A stretch of DNA of 7,842 nt from CAYNUJ01 sp964621225. GTDB taxonomy: Bacteria > Bacteroidota > Ignavibacteria > Ignavibacteriales > Melioribacteraceae. Location: the NCBI GenBank assembly GCA_964621225.1, contig CAZULK010000129.1:1-7842 (forward strand), in the 5' to 3' direction. Below the pieces are notes generated by a model. The model was given only the letters and a program-made list of their open reading frames with translations. It ran no database searches and was not told the origin of the DNA. This document shows, one piece after another, positions 1 to 6,449 of this stretch (the first letter of the stretch is position 1; the number at the start of each line of letters is the position of its first letter). Both the position numbers and the translations under genes were made by a program.

Positions 1-476
1 CCGCACAAAACAAATACGTTGGTGTTAAAAAATGCGGTATGTGCCACAAAAAAGATAAAACCGGAAATCAATTGAAAGTATGGAAAGGTTCGGCTCATGC
101 AAAAGCTTTCGAAACTTTAAAATCTAAAGAAGCAGACGAAATTTCGATGAAAAAAGATGGCAAAAAAGCAGCTGAAAATCCAAACTGCTTGAAATGCCAC
201 GCACCTCAATATAATGTGGATGCAAAATTATTAGGCAAAAAATTCAAACTTGAACAGGGTGTTCAATGCGAAACTTGTCACGGTCCAGGTTCTGCCTATG
301 CAAAAATGAAAATTATGAAAGATAAAGAAAAATCTATTGAAAAAGGATTACATCTTTACAAAGATCCTGCAAAAGAATTATGTGTAAAATGCCACAATGA
401 AGAAAGTCCTAACTACAAAGGTTTCGACTTCGAAAAATATTGGGCAAAAATTAAACATACTAATCCTAACAAATAA
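1..476 (+). CDS. Tetraheme cytochrome c, c554-like family (5' end missing)
   Basis: Periplasmic electron carrier, 3' part only. The reading frame is open to the left edge (codons from base 3), and translation before the first in-frame ATG at 39 reads AQNKYVGVKKCG, which looks like the mature N-terminus just after a signal-peptide cleavage site. Starting at 39 would cut the first haem site in half, so the true start lies upstream of the window. Four CXXCH haem sites are visible: CGMCH (33-47), CLKCH (186-200), CETCH (267-281) and CVKCH (381-395). The pattern YVG-x-KKC-xx-CH, then SAHAKAF, then CETCHGPGSAY and a C-terminal KHTNP is typical of the cytochrome c554/c' family; the non-CXXCH histidines in SAHAKAF and KHTNP are candidate distal haem ligands. 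The protein is very lysine-rich. It ends 9 bases before the barrel gene, so it probably feeds or drains the downstream conduit. The family is fairly sure; the redox partner is inferred. Confidence 0.88.
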   Translation, partial: AQNKYVGVKKCGMCHKKDKTGNQLKVWKGSAHAKAFETLKSKEADEISMKKDGKKAAENPNCLKCHAPQYNVDAKLLGKKFKLEQGVQCETCHGPGSAYAKMKIMKDKEKSIEKGLHLYKDPAKELCVKCHNEESPNYKGFDFEKYWAKIKHTNPNK

Positions 477-485
477 TATGAAAAT

Positions 486-1760
486 ATGAAAAAGTTTATA
501 ACTTTAATATTAATGATTGTGCCGCTATTTACAGCGGCACAGTCGTTAAACGGCAGATTTACTTCTTCACTCTATTCCTTTCAACGATATCAACAACCAA
601 ACGAATCTCAATCCTTCATCAGAACATTTCAAACATTAAATTTAAGGCTTAACAAAAACAACTTTTCTCTTAAAGCCAGATTAAATTATGAGTCTGATAT
701 ACAAACGCCTTTAGATAATGATCCGAGATTGAGGTTCTACAATTTATTTGTCGAATACAGAAACTTGTTAGATGTTGCAACGATTCGTTTGGGAAGGCAA
801 TCATTATTTAACGGAATAGCGGGCGGATTATACGACGGGCTGAATCTTAAGTTAAAAACAAAAGGTTATGCCTTAACCGCTTACTTTGGTGGAAATGTTC
901 CTGCATATCAAAAGCTGGAATTAACCAACTCTTTCAGCGAAGATTATGTATTGGGAGCTAAACTGAATATAACTCAACTTGAAAATTTCAGATTCGCTTT
1001 GAGTTATATTAATAAAAATTATAAAGCAGAATCATATACCGCGGAAAGATTAGACAGCCTGCTAAATCCAATTACTTACTTGGTGAAGAAGAACTCGAAT
1101 CAATTCGAATTCGTTAGCGCTGAGGCTTCTTACAAGCCCGGTAAATCGATGAGAATTGATTCCAAATTGGATTATGATCTCAATTTTGCAAAGATTTCAA
1201 AAATTGCATTGAGGGGAAGAACGGAAATCGTTAAAAATCTTGGAGTAAACCTCTATTATAATTACAGGGAACCAAGGATAAGATACAATTCTATACTATC
1301 CGTATTCAATTATGGAAATACGCAAGAAGTAGAAGCCGGATTGGATTATAAGTTTTCCAAGACTACCACAGTTACTGGTAAATTCGGTGTGGTAAATTAT
1401 AAAGACGATTCTTCTGAAAGATTGAGTATCGGATTAATAACTCAATATTTTTCGGCAAATTTCAGAAAAACTTTCGGTTATGCCGGAGAATTGGATGCCG
1501 TATCCCTCTCAGTAGGAAAGAGTTTATTTAATGGCTTCCTCACTCCTTCCGTGGGATTTTCCTTTACGGAATATAAACTTTCATCGGATAGTGAAAAGAA
1601 TAAACTTGTATCCTTACTTGCCGGTTTGAATATTCGTCCTTGGCGTTCTCTTTCATTCGATTTACAAGGTCAATATTTAAGCAATAAATATTACCAAAAC
1701 GATTTCAGAGTATTCTTTAAACTCAATCACTGGTTCAATACTAATTTGGGTATAATCTAA
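486..1760 (+). CDS. Outer-membrane beta-barrel protein, candidate porin of a porin-cytochrome conduit
   Basis: A 424-residue protein with a clear Sec signal peptide (MKKFITLILMIVPLFTAA, likely cut after A18). The rest alternates polar and hydrophobic/aromatic residues in many short strands (for example LNLRL, ARLNYES, FRFALSYI, GVNLYYNYRE, SFDLQGQYL, FRVFFKLNHWF), as in a transmembrane beta-barrel. Residues 101-119 carry RLGRQSLFNGIAGGLYDGL, a porin-like LGRQ...G...DG motif near the N-terminal third. There are no cysteines, so it binds no c-type haem and lacks the N-terminal CXXC known from Shewanella MtrB. No good Shine-Dalgarno precedes the ATG; a three-codon ATG ORF at 478-489 overlaps the start. 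It ends one base before the 14-haem cytochrome gene, so co-expression is very likely. Barrel identity is well supported; the role as a sheath for a cytochrome wire rests on the neighbours. An ordinary substrate porin is the alternative. Confidence 0.75.
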   Translation: MKKFITLILMIVPLFTAAQSLNGRFTSSLYSFQRYQQPNESQSFIRTFQTLNLRLNKNNFSLKARLNYESDIQTPLDNDPRLRFYNLFVEYRNLLDVATIRLGRQSLFNGIAGGLYDGLNLKLKTKGYALTAYFGGNVPAYQKLELTNSFSEDYVLGAKLNITQLENFRFALSYINKNYKAESYTAERLDSLLNPITYLVKKNSNQFEFVSAEASYKPGKSMRIDSKLDYDLNFAKISKIALRGRTEIVKNLGVNLYYNYREPRIRYNSILSVFNYGNTQEVEAGLDYKFSKTTTVTGKFGVVNYKDDSSERLSIGLITQYFSANFRKTFGYAGELDAVSLSVGKSLFNGFLTPSVGFSFTEYKLSSDSEKNKLVSLLAGLNIRPWRSLSFDLQGQYLSNKYYQNDFRVFFKLNHWFNTNLGII

Positions 1761-1761
1761 A

Positions 1762-2976
1762 ATGAAGATAAAATATATTTATATATCGTCTCTTTTGATT
1801 AGTTTCATCTTTCTTGCAACAACTGTTTCATTATCTCAGGAGGCAAACCGGGATCATTCGAAACTGATAAAATTTTCCCATAAAAACCATTTAATGATGG
1901 TTACGGATGATTGTACGGATTGTCATGCAGATGTTCCTGAAAGCGAAAATATTTCTGATAATTTGATTCCGACCATGGATAATTGTGCAAGTTGTCATGA
2001 TGTTGAAGACGACGAAGAGTGTGGGACTTGTCATTACGAGGATGTGTATGAACCTTTGGAAAACAGAATCTCACCGGTTCGATTCAATCACAAATTCCAT
2101 TTAAGTGAGCAGAATAAAACTTGTACGGATTGCCATAAAGGGTTGGATAAGGTAGATTATAGCATGCAATCACCTAATGTTTTCCCGGCGATGGATGTTT
2201 GTGCTGATTGCCACAATAGTTCCAAAACGGCAACAGATGCTTGTGATGCGTGCCATTATTCGACCGTTGATCTTTTCCCCGAATCGCACAAAGTTGCGGA
2301 TTTTGAAACAAGTCATAAATTCTTGGCTCAGGATGCAGATGCAAACTGTTATGTATGCCACGAAACCGAGAGTTTTTGCGAAGATTGTCACGTTTCAACA
2401 GTTAGAATAGACGAAACAAACACTGCAAAAGATTTTTATGTGCCTTATTCTCCTCATAATTATAAAGACGGCGTTAAGCAGCAGGTTATAACCCGCCGTC
2501 ACGATTTAAATTATGTTTATAGCCATGGTATTGACGCAATTGGCAAAACAACTGAGTGTCAAACTTGTCATCAAAAAGAAACATTTTGTACCGAATGCCA
2601 TGAAGGCGAAAACGGTGATTTCAGGGTTGAAGGAATAATGCCCAAATCGCACTTGGTTTCGAATTTTACTACTCTTGGCGTCGGCTCCGGCGGTGGTGAA
2701 CATGCAGTATTGGCCGAAAGGGATATTGAAACATGTGCATCCTGCCATGATGTTGAGATGGGAGATCCGGTTTGTATTACATGTCATGTTGATAATGACG
2801 GAGTAAAGGGAACAAATCCCAAAACGCATCAGGATGGTTTCATGGAAACCGTGCACGGAGATTGGCATAATGATGACGGTTCGGTTTGTTTTACTTGTCA
2901 TATTACAGCTTCTGCTTCTACAGGCCAGGCCGGTGTAAGTTTTTGCGGATATTGTCATGATAATAATCCAGGTTAA
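1762..2976 (+). CDS. Secreted 14-haem c-type cytochrome
   Basis: A 404-residue protein with an N-terminal signal peptide (hydrophobic residues 5-24, likely cut S25/Q26) and no lipobox, so most likely a soluble periplasmic or barrel-inserted cytochrome. It has 14 CXXCH sites at residues 51, 75, 87, 121, 147, 161, 196, 206, 266, 276, 325, 338, 376 and 395. The first six form two similar three-haem units, each opened by a double-histidine motif (FSHKNH 38-43; FNHKFH 108-113) of cytochrome c7/c3 style; the last eight form four two-haem units, each preceded by a histidine (185, 255, 314, 365) that could be a distal ligand. CASCHDVE occurs twice (75-82 and 325-332). Known periplasmic conduit cytochromes such as MtrA (10 haems) or Geobacter OmaB (8) have fewer haems. 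The start ATG follows the barrel stop by one base with no Shine-Dalgarno, suggesting translational coupling. Haem count is read directly; partner and direction of electron flow are inferred. Confidence 0.9.
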   Translation: MKIKYIYISSLLISFIFLATTVSLSQEANRDHSKLIKFSHKNHLMMVTDDCTDCHADVPESENISDNLIPTMDNCASCHDVEDDEECGTCHYEDVYEPLENRISPVRFNHKFHLSEQNKTCTDCHKGLDKVDYSMQSPNVFPAMDVCADCHNSSKTATDACDACHYSTVDLFPESHKVADFETSHKFLAQDADANCYVCHETESFCEDCHVSTVRIDETNTAKDFYVPYSPHNYKDGVKQQVITRRHDLNYVYSHGIDAIGKTTECQTCHQKETFCTECHEGENGDFRVEGIMPKSHLVSNFTTLGVGSGGGEHAVLAERDIETCASCHDVEMGDPVCITCHVDNDGVKGTNPKTHQDGFMETVHGDWHNDDGSVCFTCHITASASTGQAGVSFCGYCHDNNPG

Positions 2977-2981
2977 TCTAT

Positions 2982-2986
2982 AAAGG
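2982..2986 (+). promoter_or_regulatory. Ribosome binding site of the lipoprotein cytochrome gene
   Basis: AAAGG lies six bases before the ATG at 2993 and supports that start over the in-frame ATG at 2999. It is one of the few recognisable Shine-Dalgarno sites in the cytochrome cluster. Confidence 0.5.
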
Positions 2987-2992
2987 TTTGCT

Positions 2993-4012
2993 ATGAAAAT
3001 GATTAAGAATTTAATTTTACTATTTGCCATCGTTTTAGGATTGTCATTTTGCAGCGATTATAGTTCCACTGTAAATCCGGTTGAAACTATAGGGGTGCAT
3101 CCAAGCGGGTGGGCAGATAAATCGAATACAAATTTCCACGGAGATTATTTGGCATCAAATAATTTTGATACGGACCAATGCAAAACATGTCACGCTGCTG
3201 ATTTTACAGGCGGAACAACAGGCCAAGCTTGCAGCGAATGTCATATTGTTCATCCAAAGGAATTTGCAGACTCTACAGCGGCATTACCCCATTTTCAATA
3301 TATGATGGATAACTCTTATCCGCTTAATCAATGTAAGACTTGTCACGAAAGTGATTACTCCGGCGGAAATACCGGTGTGGCTTGCACCGATTGTCATAAA
3401 GCTCCCGGTGGGCCAGAAGCATGCAACACTTGTCATGGTGATTTTTCCGATACAACGGGAGTTAAAATTGCTCCACCCAGAGCATTGAACGGAGAAACAT
3501 CTACTTCCTACAGGGGAGTTGGTGCTCATTCATCTCATGTATTATTCAATGACTTAAGAAACAATCTTGATTGTAACGTTTGCCACGTAAAACCTTCTTC
3601 GGTTAGCGATGCAGGGCACATTGACGGAACCGAACATGCTGAAATTACTTTTGGTGATTTGGCATTAAACGGAAATGCAAACCCGGCGTTCGATGCAAAT
3701 ACATTGAAATGTTCCAATGTTTATTGTCACGGAAACTTTACATTTTACAAAGATTCGAGTGCAAATAATTGGATTTATACAGATAGTGTAATTGTTGGAA
3801 ACAATTTTTCCCCCGAATGGACAAAGCTGGATGATACGCAAGCGGAATGCGGAACTTGTCATTCACTTCCTCCGATTGGTCACACAAACGCGGGGAACGA
3901 TCCTACAGCCTCCACCTGTTCCGGATGCCACATAGGAATTGTGGATGCAAATGGGAATATCACCGATAAAGATAAGCATATAAATGGACAAGCAAACGTT
4001 TTCGGAAATTAA
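2993..4012 (+). CDS. Multihaem cytochrome lipoprotein with CX4CH domain (nine haem sites)
   Basis: A 339-residue protein, probably lipid-anchored. The N-terminus MKMIKNLILLFAIVLGLSFC has a charged start, hydrophobic core and a cysteine at residue 20; LSFC is an imperfect lipobox (F at -1), though loose boxes of this sort are usual in Bacteroidota-type lipoproteins. Haem sites: CXXCH at residues 63, 80, 114, 131, 144, 194, 286 and 309, plus CSNVYCH at 240-246, a CX4CH site. The CSNVYCHG ... CXXCH arrangement, with ALNGETSTSYRGVGAH, CNVCH and HIDG before it, matches the CxxxxCH...CXXCH domain first defined in Geobacter sulfurreducens proteins (TIGR01904-type). Residues 61-84 and 112-135 are a duplicated two-haem unit identical at 15 of 24 positions. 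As last gene of the operon it is the candidate outer, possibly surface-exposed, cytochrome that hands electrons to external acceptors. Surface location is inferred; haem binding is strongly supported. Confidence 0.88.
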   Translation: MKMIKNLILLFAIVLGLSFCSDYSSTVNPVETIGVHPSGWADKSNTNFHGDYLASNNFDTDQCKTCHAADFTGGTTGQACSECHIVHPKEFADSTAALPHFQYMMDNSYPLNQCKTCHESDYSGGNTGVACTDCHKAPGGPEACNTCHGDFSDTTGVKIAPPRALNGETSTSYRGVGAHSSHVLFNDLRNNLDCNVCHVKPSSVSDAGHIDGTEHAEITFGDLALNGNANPAFDANTLKCSNVYCHGNFTFYKDSSANNWIYTDSVIVGNNFSPEWTKLDDTQAECGTCHSLPPIGHTNAGNDPTASTCSGCHIGIVDANGNITDKDKHINGQANVFGN

Positions 4013-4018
4013 GTTTAA

Positions 4019-4042
4019 GGGCTGAGTAATCAGCCCTTTTTT
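4019..4042 (+). terminator. Rho-independent terminator of the cytochrome operon
   Basis: GGGCTGA (4019-4025), loop GTAA, then TCAGCCC (4030-4036) make a perfect seven-base-pair stem followed by six T. It can be extended by two A-T pairs using 4017-4018 and 4037-4038. It starts six bases after the stop of the lipoprotein gene and should separate the cytochrome transcript from the heme-synthesis operon. Confidence 0.9.
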
Positions 4043-4263
4043 ATTTTATATTTGTAAAAAATCTCAATAATGAGAATTTTTATTCCCCTTACATTTAACC
4101 GCGATTTTTTTTGTTACTCTCAATTAAATCTAATTTTTAAGTTAAATAAAAAGACAAAACGTAACTTATTGAAATTAAAAGAGTTATGCTTTCCCCCCAA
4201 TCGCTTTTTTTTTCACAAGTTAATCCATAAAAGCTTATTTTTAATACTCTAAAAATATTTTTT
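4043..4263. other. AT-rich intergenic spacer without a convincing gene
   Basis: This stretch is rich in homopolymer runs (T8, C6, T9). The only ORF of note (4070-4252, 60 codons) has a low-complexity Leu/Phe/Lys/Asn composition, no ribosome binding site and no recognisable family, and looks like chance. No tRNA, riboswitch or repeat array is visible. A 5' leader or promoter for the downstream operon could lie here, but apart from the site at 4264-4279 I cannot point to one. Confidence 0.5.
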
Positions 4264-4279
4264 TGGCACGAAACTGGAT
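4264..4279 (+). promoter_or_regulatory. Possible sigma-54-like promoter of the hem operon
   Basis: TGGCACG (4264-4270) is a perfect match to the -24 element of sigma-54 promoters. After the expected four-base gap comes TGGAT (4275-4279), a poor match to the -12 element TTGCA/T because the usual GC is GA. Transcription would start near 4290, giving a leader of about 18 bases to the ATG at 4308. A Bacteroidota-type -7 box, TAAATTTG (4293-4300, TANNTTTG), also lies here, but the TTTG at 4262-4265 is about 27 bases upstream, too far for the usual pair. The site is in the right place; the identity of the sigma factor is uncertain. Confidence 0.25.
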
Positions 4280-4307
4280 TAATAATTCAAAATAAATTTG
4301 GTAGATT

Positions 4308-5132
4308 ATGCTAGATGCGATTCATTTAATTAACGGTTTACTCCCATTTTTCTACTTGGCAACATTCCTCTTTTATCTTGTTGCTTTTATTAAGGTGAAA
4401 ACACCTTTAACCAATATCAAAAGGGTTTCCCTTTTCGTTACCTTACTTTTCCATGGGTTATATCTGTTGCTAAGAACGATTGAGTTCGAACATGCACCGA
4501 TAACTAACAAATTCGAAGTTTTTACGGTTTTGGCTTTTGCGCTTTGTTTTTCCTACTTCGTGCTCGAATTAATTACCGATGTAAGAGGCACAGGTACATT
4601 TATCATATTTTTCTCTTTGATCTTCCAGACCATTTCGTCTTTGTTCATTACTGATCTCTTGGTAGTAAACGAAATTCTTAAAAACCGGTTTTTAGGACTT
4701 CACGTATTGAGTGCATTATTGGGGTATAGCGGTTTTACAATTTCAGCAGTTTACGGAATTTTATTTTTCTTGTTATATAAAAATCTAAAATCGCAGAAAT
4801 ATGGTTTTTTGTTCGAGCGCTTACCGAGTTTGGAAATTTTGGAAACGATGAGTTTTTATGCGGTGCTTATAGGGTTTACTCTTTTAACTATCGCAATAGT
4901 TATAGGCGTTATATGGCTTCCGAAGGCGTTCCCCGATTTCAGCTATTTGGATCCCAAGTTGATTACAACGGGAATGGTTTGGCTGGTATATACAGGCGGA
5001 ATAATTACCAAATTCGTGCTAAAACTATATGGTAAAAAGGTGATATTATTTTCTATTTGGGGATTTGTATTTGCAATCCTGTCTTTTGCCATAACCAGTA
5101 TAGTTCAAAGTACTTTTCATTCGTTTAATTGA
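4308..5132 (+). CDS. hemX: HemX/CcsA-family membrane protein (cytochrome c assembly-like)
   Basis: A 274-residue integral inner-membrane protein with about eight transmembrane segments (roughly residues 8-28, 38-57, 69-90, 97-117, 129-157, 180-203, 219-240, 246-266), the size and topology of the HemX/CcsA family. Three histidines sit where the family places haem-related ones: FHGLY (H49), LHVLSALLGYSGF (H132) and the C-terminal FHSF (H271). In CcsA the loop after segment six is a tryptophan-rich WGxYWxWDPKE; here the matching stretch (203-219) reads W...FPDFSYLDPKL, so only the first Trp and the DPK remain. That argues against a normal haem-exporting CcsA and for a HemX-type role. In Bacillus subtilis, HemX lies in the hem operon and lowers the level of glutamyl-tRNA reductase; here the gene directly precedes hemA by 12 bases, which suits the same role. 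No strong Shine-Dalgarno is seen before the ATG. Family is well supported; the exact function is inferred. Confidence 0.78.
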   Translation: MLDAIHLINGLLPFFYLATFLFYLVAFIKVKTPLTNIKRVSLFVTLLFHGLYLLLRTIEFEHAPITNKFEVFTVLAFALCFSYFVLELITDVRGTGTFIIFFSLIFQTISSLFITDLLVVNEILKNRFLGLHVLSALLGYSGFTISAVYGILFFLLYKNLKSQKYGFLFERLPSLEILETMSFYAVLIGFTLLTIAIVIGVIWLPKAFPDFSYLDPKLITTGMVWLVYTGGIITKFVLKLYGKKVILFSIWGFVFAILSFAITSIVQSTFHSFN

Positions 5133-5144
5133 TAATAGAGAAAA

Positions 5145-6449
5145 ATGGAAATTGTTGGTATTTCAATAAATCACAGAACAACTGATGTAGAAACAAGGGA
5201 AAAACTTCACCTGTCACACGAAGAGATAGTGAATTTAATCCCGATTTTGAAAGAAAAGTTTTTTGAAGTTGGATTTGTCATATCCACTTGCAACAGAACG
5301 GAACTCTTCGGTGTTCCCAGGAAAGGGTTCGATGATTATTCTTCCTTGCTAAGATTGTTGCAAGAATTGAAAGGAATAAACAATATTTCGATGGAAAATG
5401 TTGAACGCTACTTCGCTTGCAGTGCTGTTCGACATCTTTTCAAAGTGGCCTCCGGAATTGATTCGATGATTACAGGTGACAGTCAAATTTTAGCTCAAAC
5501 CAAGGAAGCTTTTCAACTTGCCGAAGATTTGAATTTTACGGATTCGGTATTGAAAAGATTATTCGATACTGCTGTAAAGGTTGGAAAAAGGTCAATTAAA
5601 GAGACTGCAATAGGCGAGGGAGCTGTGTCGGTCAGTTATGCTTCCGTGCAGGTTATCGAAAAAATATTTGCAAACTTGAGCGAAAAAAGTGCTCTGGTTA
5701 TTGGAGCCGGGGAAACAGGTGAATTGGCAGCTCTTCATTTAAGGGATAAAGGAGTAAGCAATCTAACCATAACTAACCGTACATACGATAAAGCGGAAAA
5801 TCTCGCCGAAAAGGTTCGCGGATTCGTTTTACCATTTGACGGTTACAAAGAGAAGTTGGCTTCATTCGATATCATTATAAGTGCAACAAGTGCACCGGGG
5901 TATTTGATTGAGTTTCCGGATATTAAAAATGCAATGAAAAAACGCCGCGGGTCTCCCGTTGTGTTGATGGATATTGCTCTTCCAAGAGATATAGATCCCG
6001 CATGCTCCAAACTGGAAAACGTTTTTTATAACGATATCGATTCGCTTCAAAAAATAGTTGATGAAAATATTGAAAAAAGAAAGAATGAAATTCCGGCTGT
6101 AAATAAAATCATAATGGAAGAGATGGTAAACTTTTACAGTTGGTACAATACACTTAATGTTATCCCGACAATTAAAAGTTTCCGTGAGTTTTTCGATTCG
6201 ATTCGAGAAGATGAATTGAAGAAGATTAGACATAAAGTTTCTGACGAAGACTACGTAAAGCTTGAAGATATGACCAGAAGGATGATTGGCAGATTATTGC
6301 ATTATCCAACTGTAAAATTAAGAGAGGTTGCAGAGAAAGGTGACAACCCTCAGGAAACGGTGAATTATTCTTTAATGCTAAAAGAGTTATTCAACCTTAA
6401 TAAAAATGGTGTAAATACAGAGGAAAAGGAGAAAGTAAGTGAAAAATAA
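5145..6449 (+). CDS. hemA: Glutamyl-tRNA reductase
   Basis: Cytoplasmic enzyme that reduces glutamyl-tRNA(Glu) with NADPH to glutamate-1-semialdehyde, the first committed step of the C5 route to haem. At 434 residues it has full family length. The N-terminal catalytic domain contains GISINHRT (5-12) and STCNRTE (47-53) with the nucleophilic Cys49, then HLFKVASGIDSMITG (97-111) with the conserved His97. The NADPH-binding Rossmann domain shows VIGAGETGELAALHL (185-199) and TNRT (210-213), followed by the conserved DIALPRDIDP (276-285); the C-terminal helical dimerisation domain (about 320-420) includes RRMIGRLLHYPTVKLRE. Residues 111-118 read GDSQILAQ where most relatives have GEPQILGQ, a mild departure. 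It sits 12 bases after the HemX-like gene, a possible negative regulator of its level, and overlaps hemC by 11 bases. The C-terminal tail is charged (EEKEKVSEK). Identification is firm. Confidence 0.97.
   Translation: MEIVGISINHRTTDVETREKLHLSHEEIVNLIPILKEKFFEVGFVISTCNRTELFGVPRKGFDDYSSLLRLLQELKGINNISMENVERYFACSAVRHLFKVASGIDSMITGDSQILAQTKEAFQLAEDLNFTDSVLKRLFDTAVKVGKRSIKETAIGEGAVSVSYASVQVIEKIFANLSEKSALVIGAGETGELAALHLRDKGVSNLTITNRTYDKAENLAEKVRGFVLPFDGYKEKLASFDIIISATSAPGYLIEFPDIKNAMKKRRGSPVVLMDIALPRDIDPACSKLENVFYNDIDSLQKIVDENIEKRKNEIPAVNKIIMEEMVNFYSWYNTLNVIPTIKSFREFFDSIREDELKKIRHKVSDEDYVKLEDMTRRMIGRLLHYPTVKLREVAEKGDNPQETVNYSLMLKELFNLNKNGVNTEEKEKVSEK
6426..6431 (+). promoter_or_regulatory. Ribosome binding site of hemC inside hemA
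   Basis: AAGGAG ends seven bases before the GTG at 6439 and is the best Shine-Dalgarno site in the window. It decides for the GTG start of hemC, which gives the usual N-terminus (KNKKLIIGSRGSDLALWQA), and lies within the last codons of hemA. Confidence 0.7.

Noticed and set aside
39..476. ATG at 39 as the true start of the first cytochrome
   Set aside because: It would split the first CGMCH haem site (33-47) and leave no signal peptide; the frame is open to the left edge, so the gene begins outside the window.
478..489. Three-codon ORF (ATG AAA ATA TGA) overlapping the barrel gene start
   Set aside because: Could serve in translational coupling, but such tiny ORFs arise readily in AT-rich spacers and it has no ribosome binding site.
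1912..2961. Recurring TGTCAT/TGCCAT-type repeats suggesting a repeat array
   Set aside because: They are the codons of CXXCH haem sites at irregular spacing with diverged flanks, not CRISPR or other DNA-level repeats.
2506..3030. 174-codon minus strand ORF across the end of the 14-haem gene
   Set aside because: It is the complement of a CXXCH-rich coding region; its composition mirrors the sense codons, and it has no domain or initiation signal.
4062..4075. TCTCA-ATAA-TGAGA hairpin after the terminator
   Set aside because: Only five pairs in very AT-rich surroundings with an A-A mismatch next to the stem; too weak to call a second terminator or an RNA element.
4070..4252. 60-codon + strand ORF between the two operons
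   Set aside because: Low-complexity AT-driven composition, no ribosome binding site, no recognisable family and no operon link; it looks like chance.
5862..6233. Minus strand ORF inside hemA
   Set aside because: Shadow of a firmly identified gene on the + strand, with no independent evidence.
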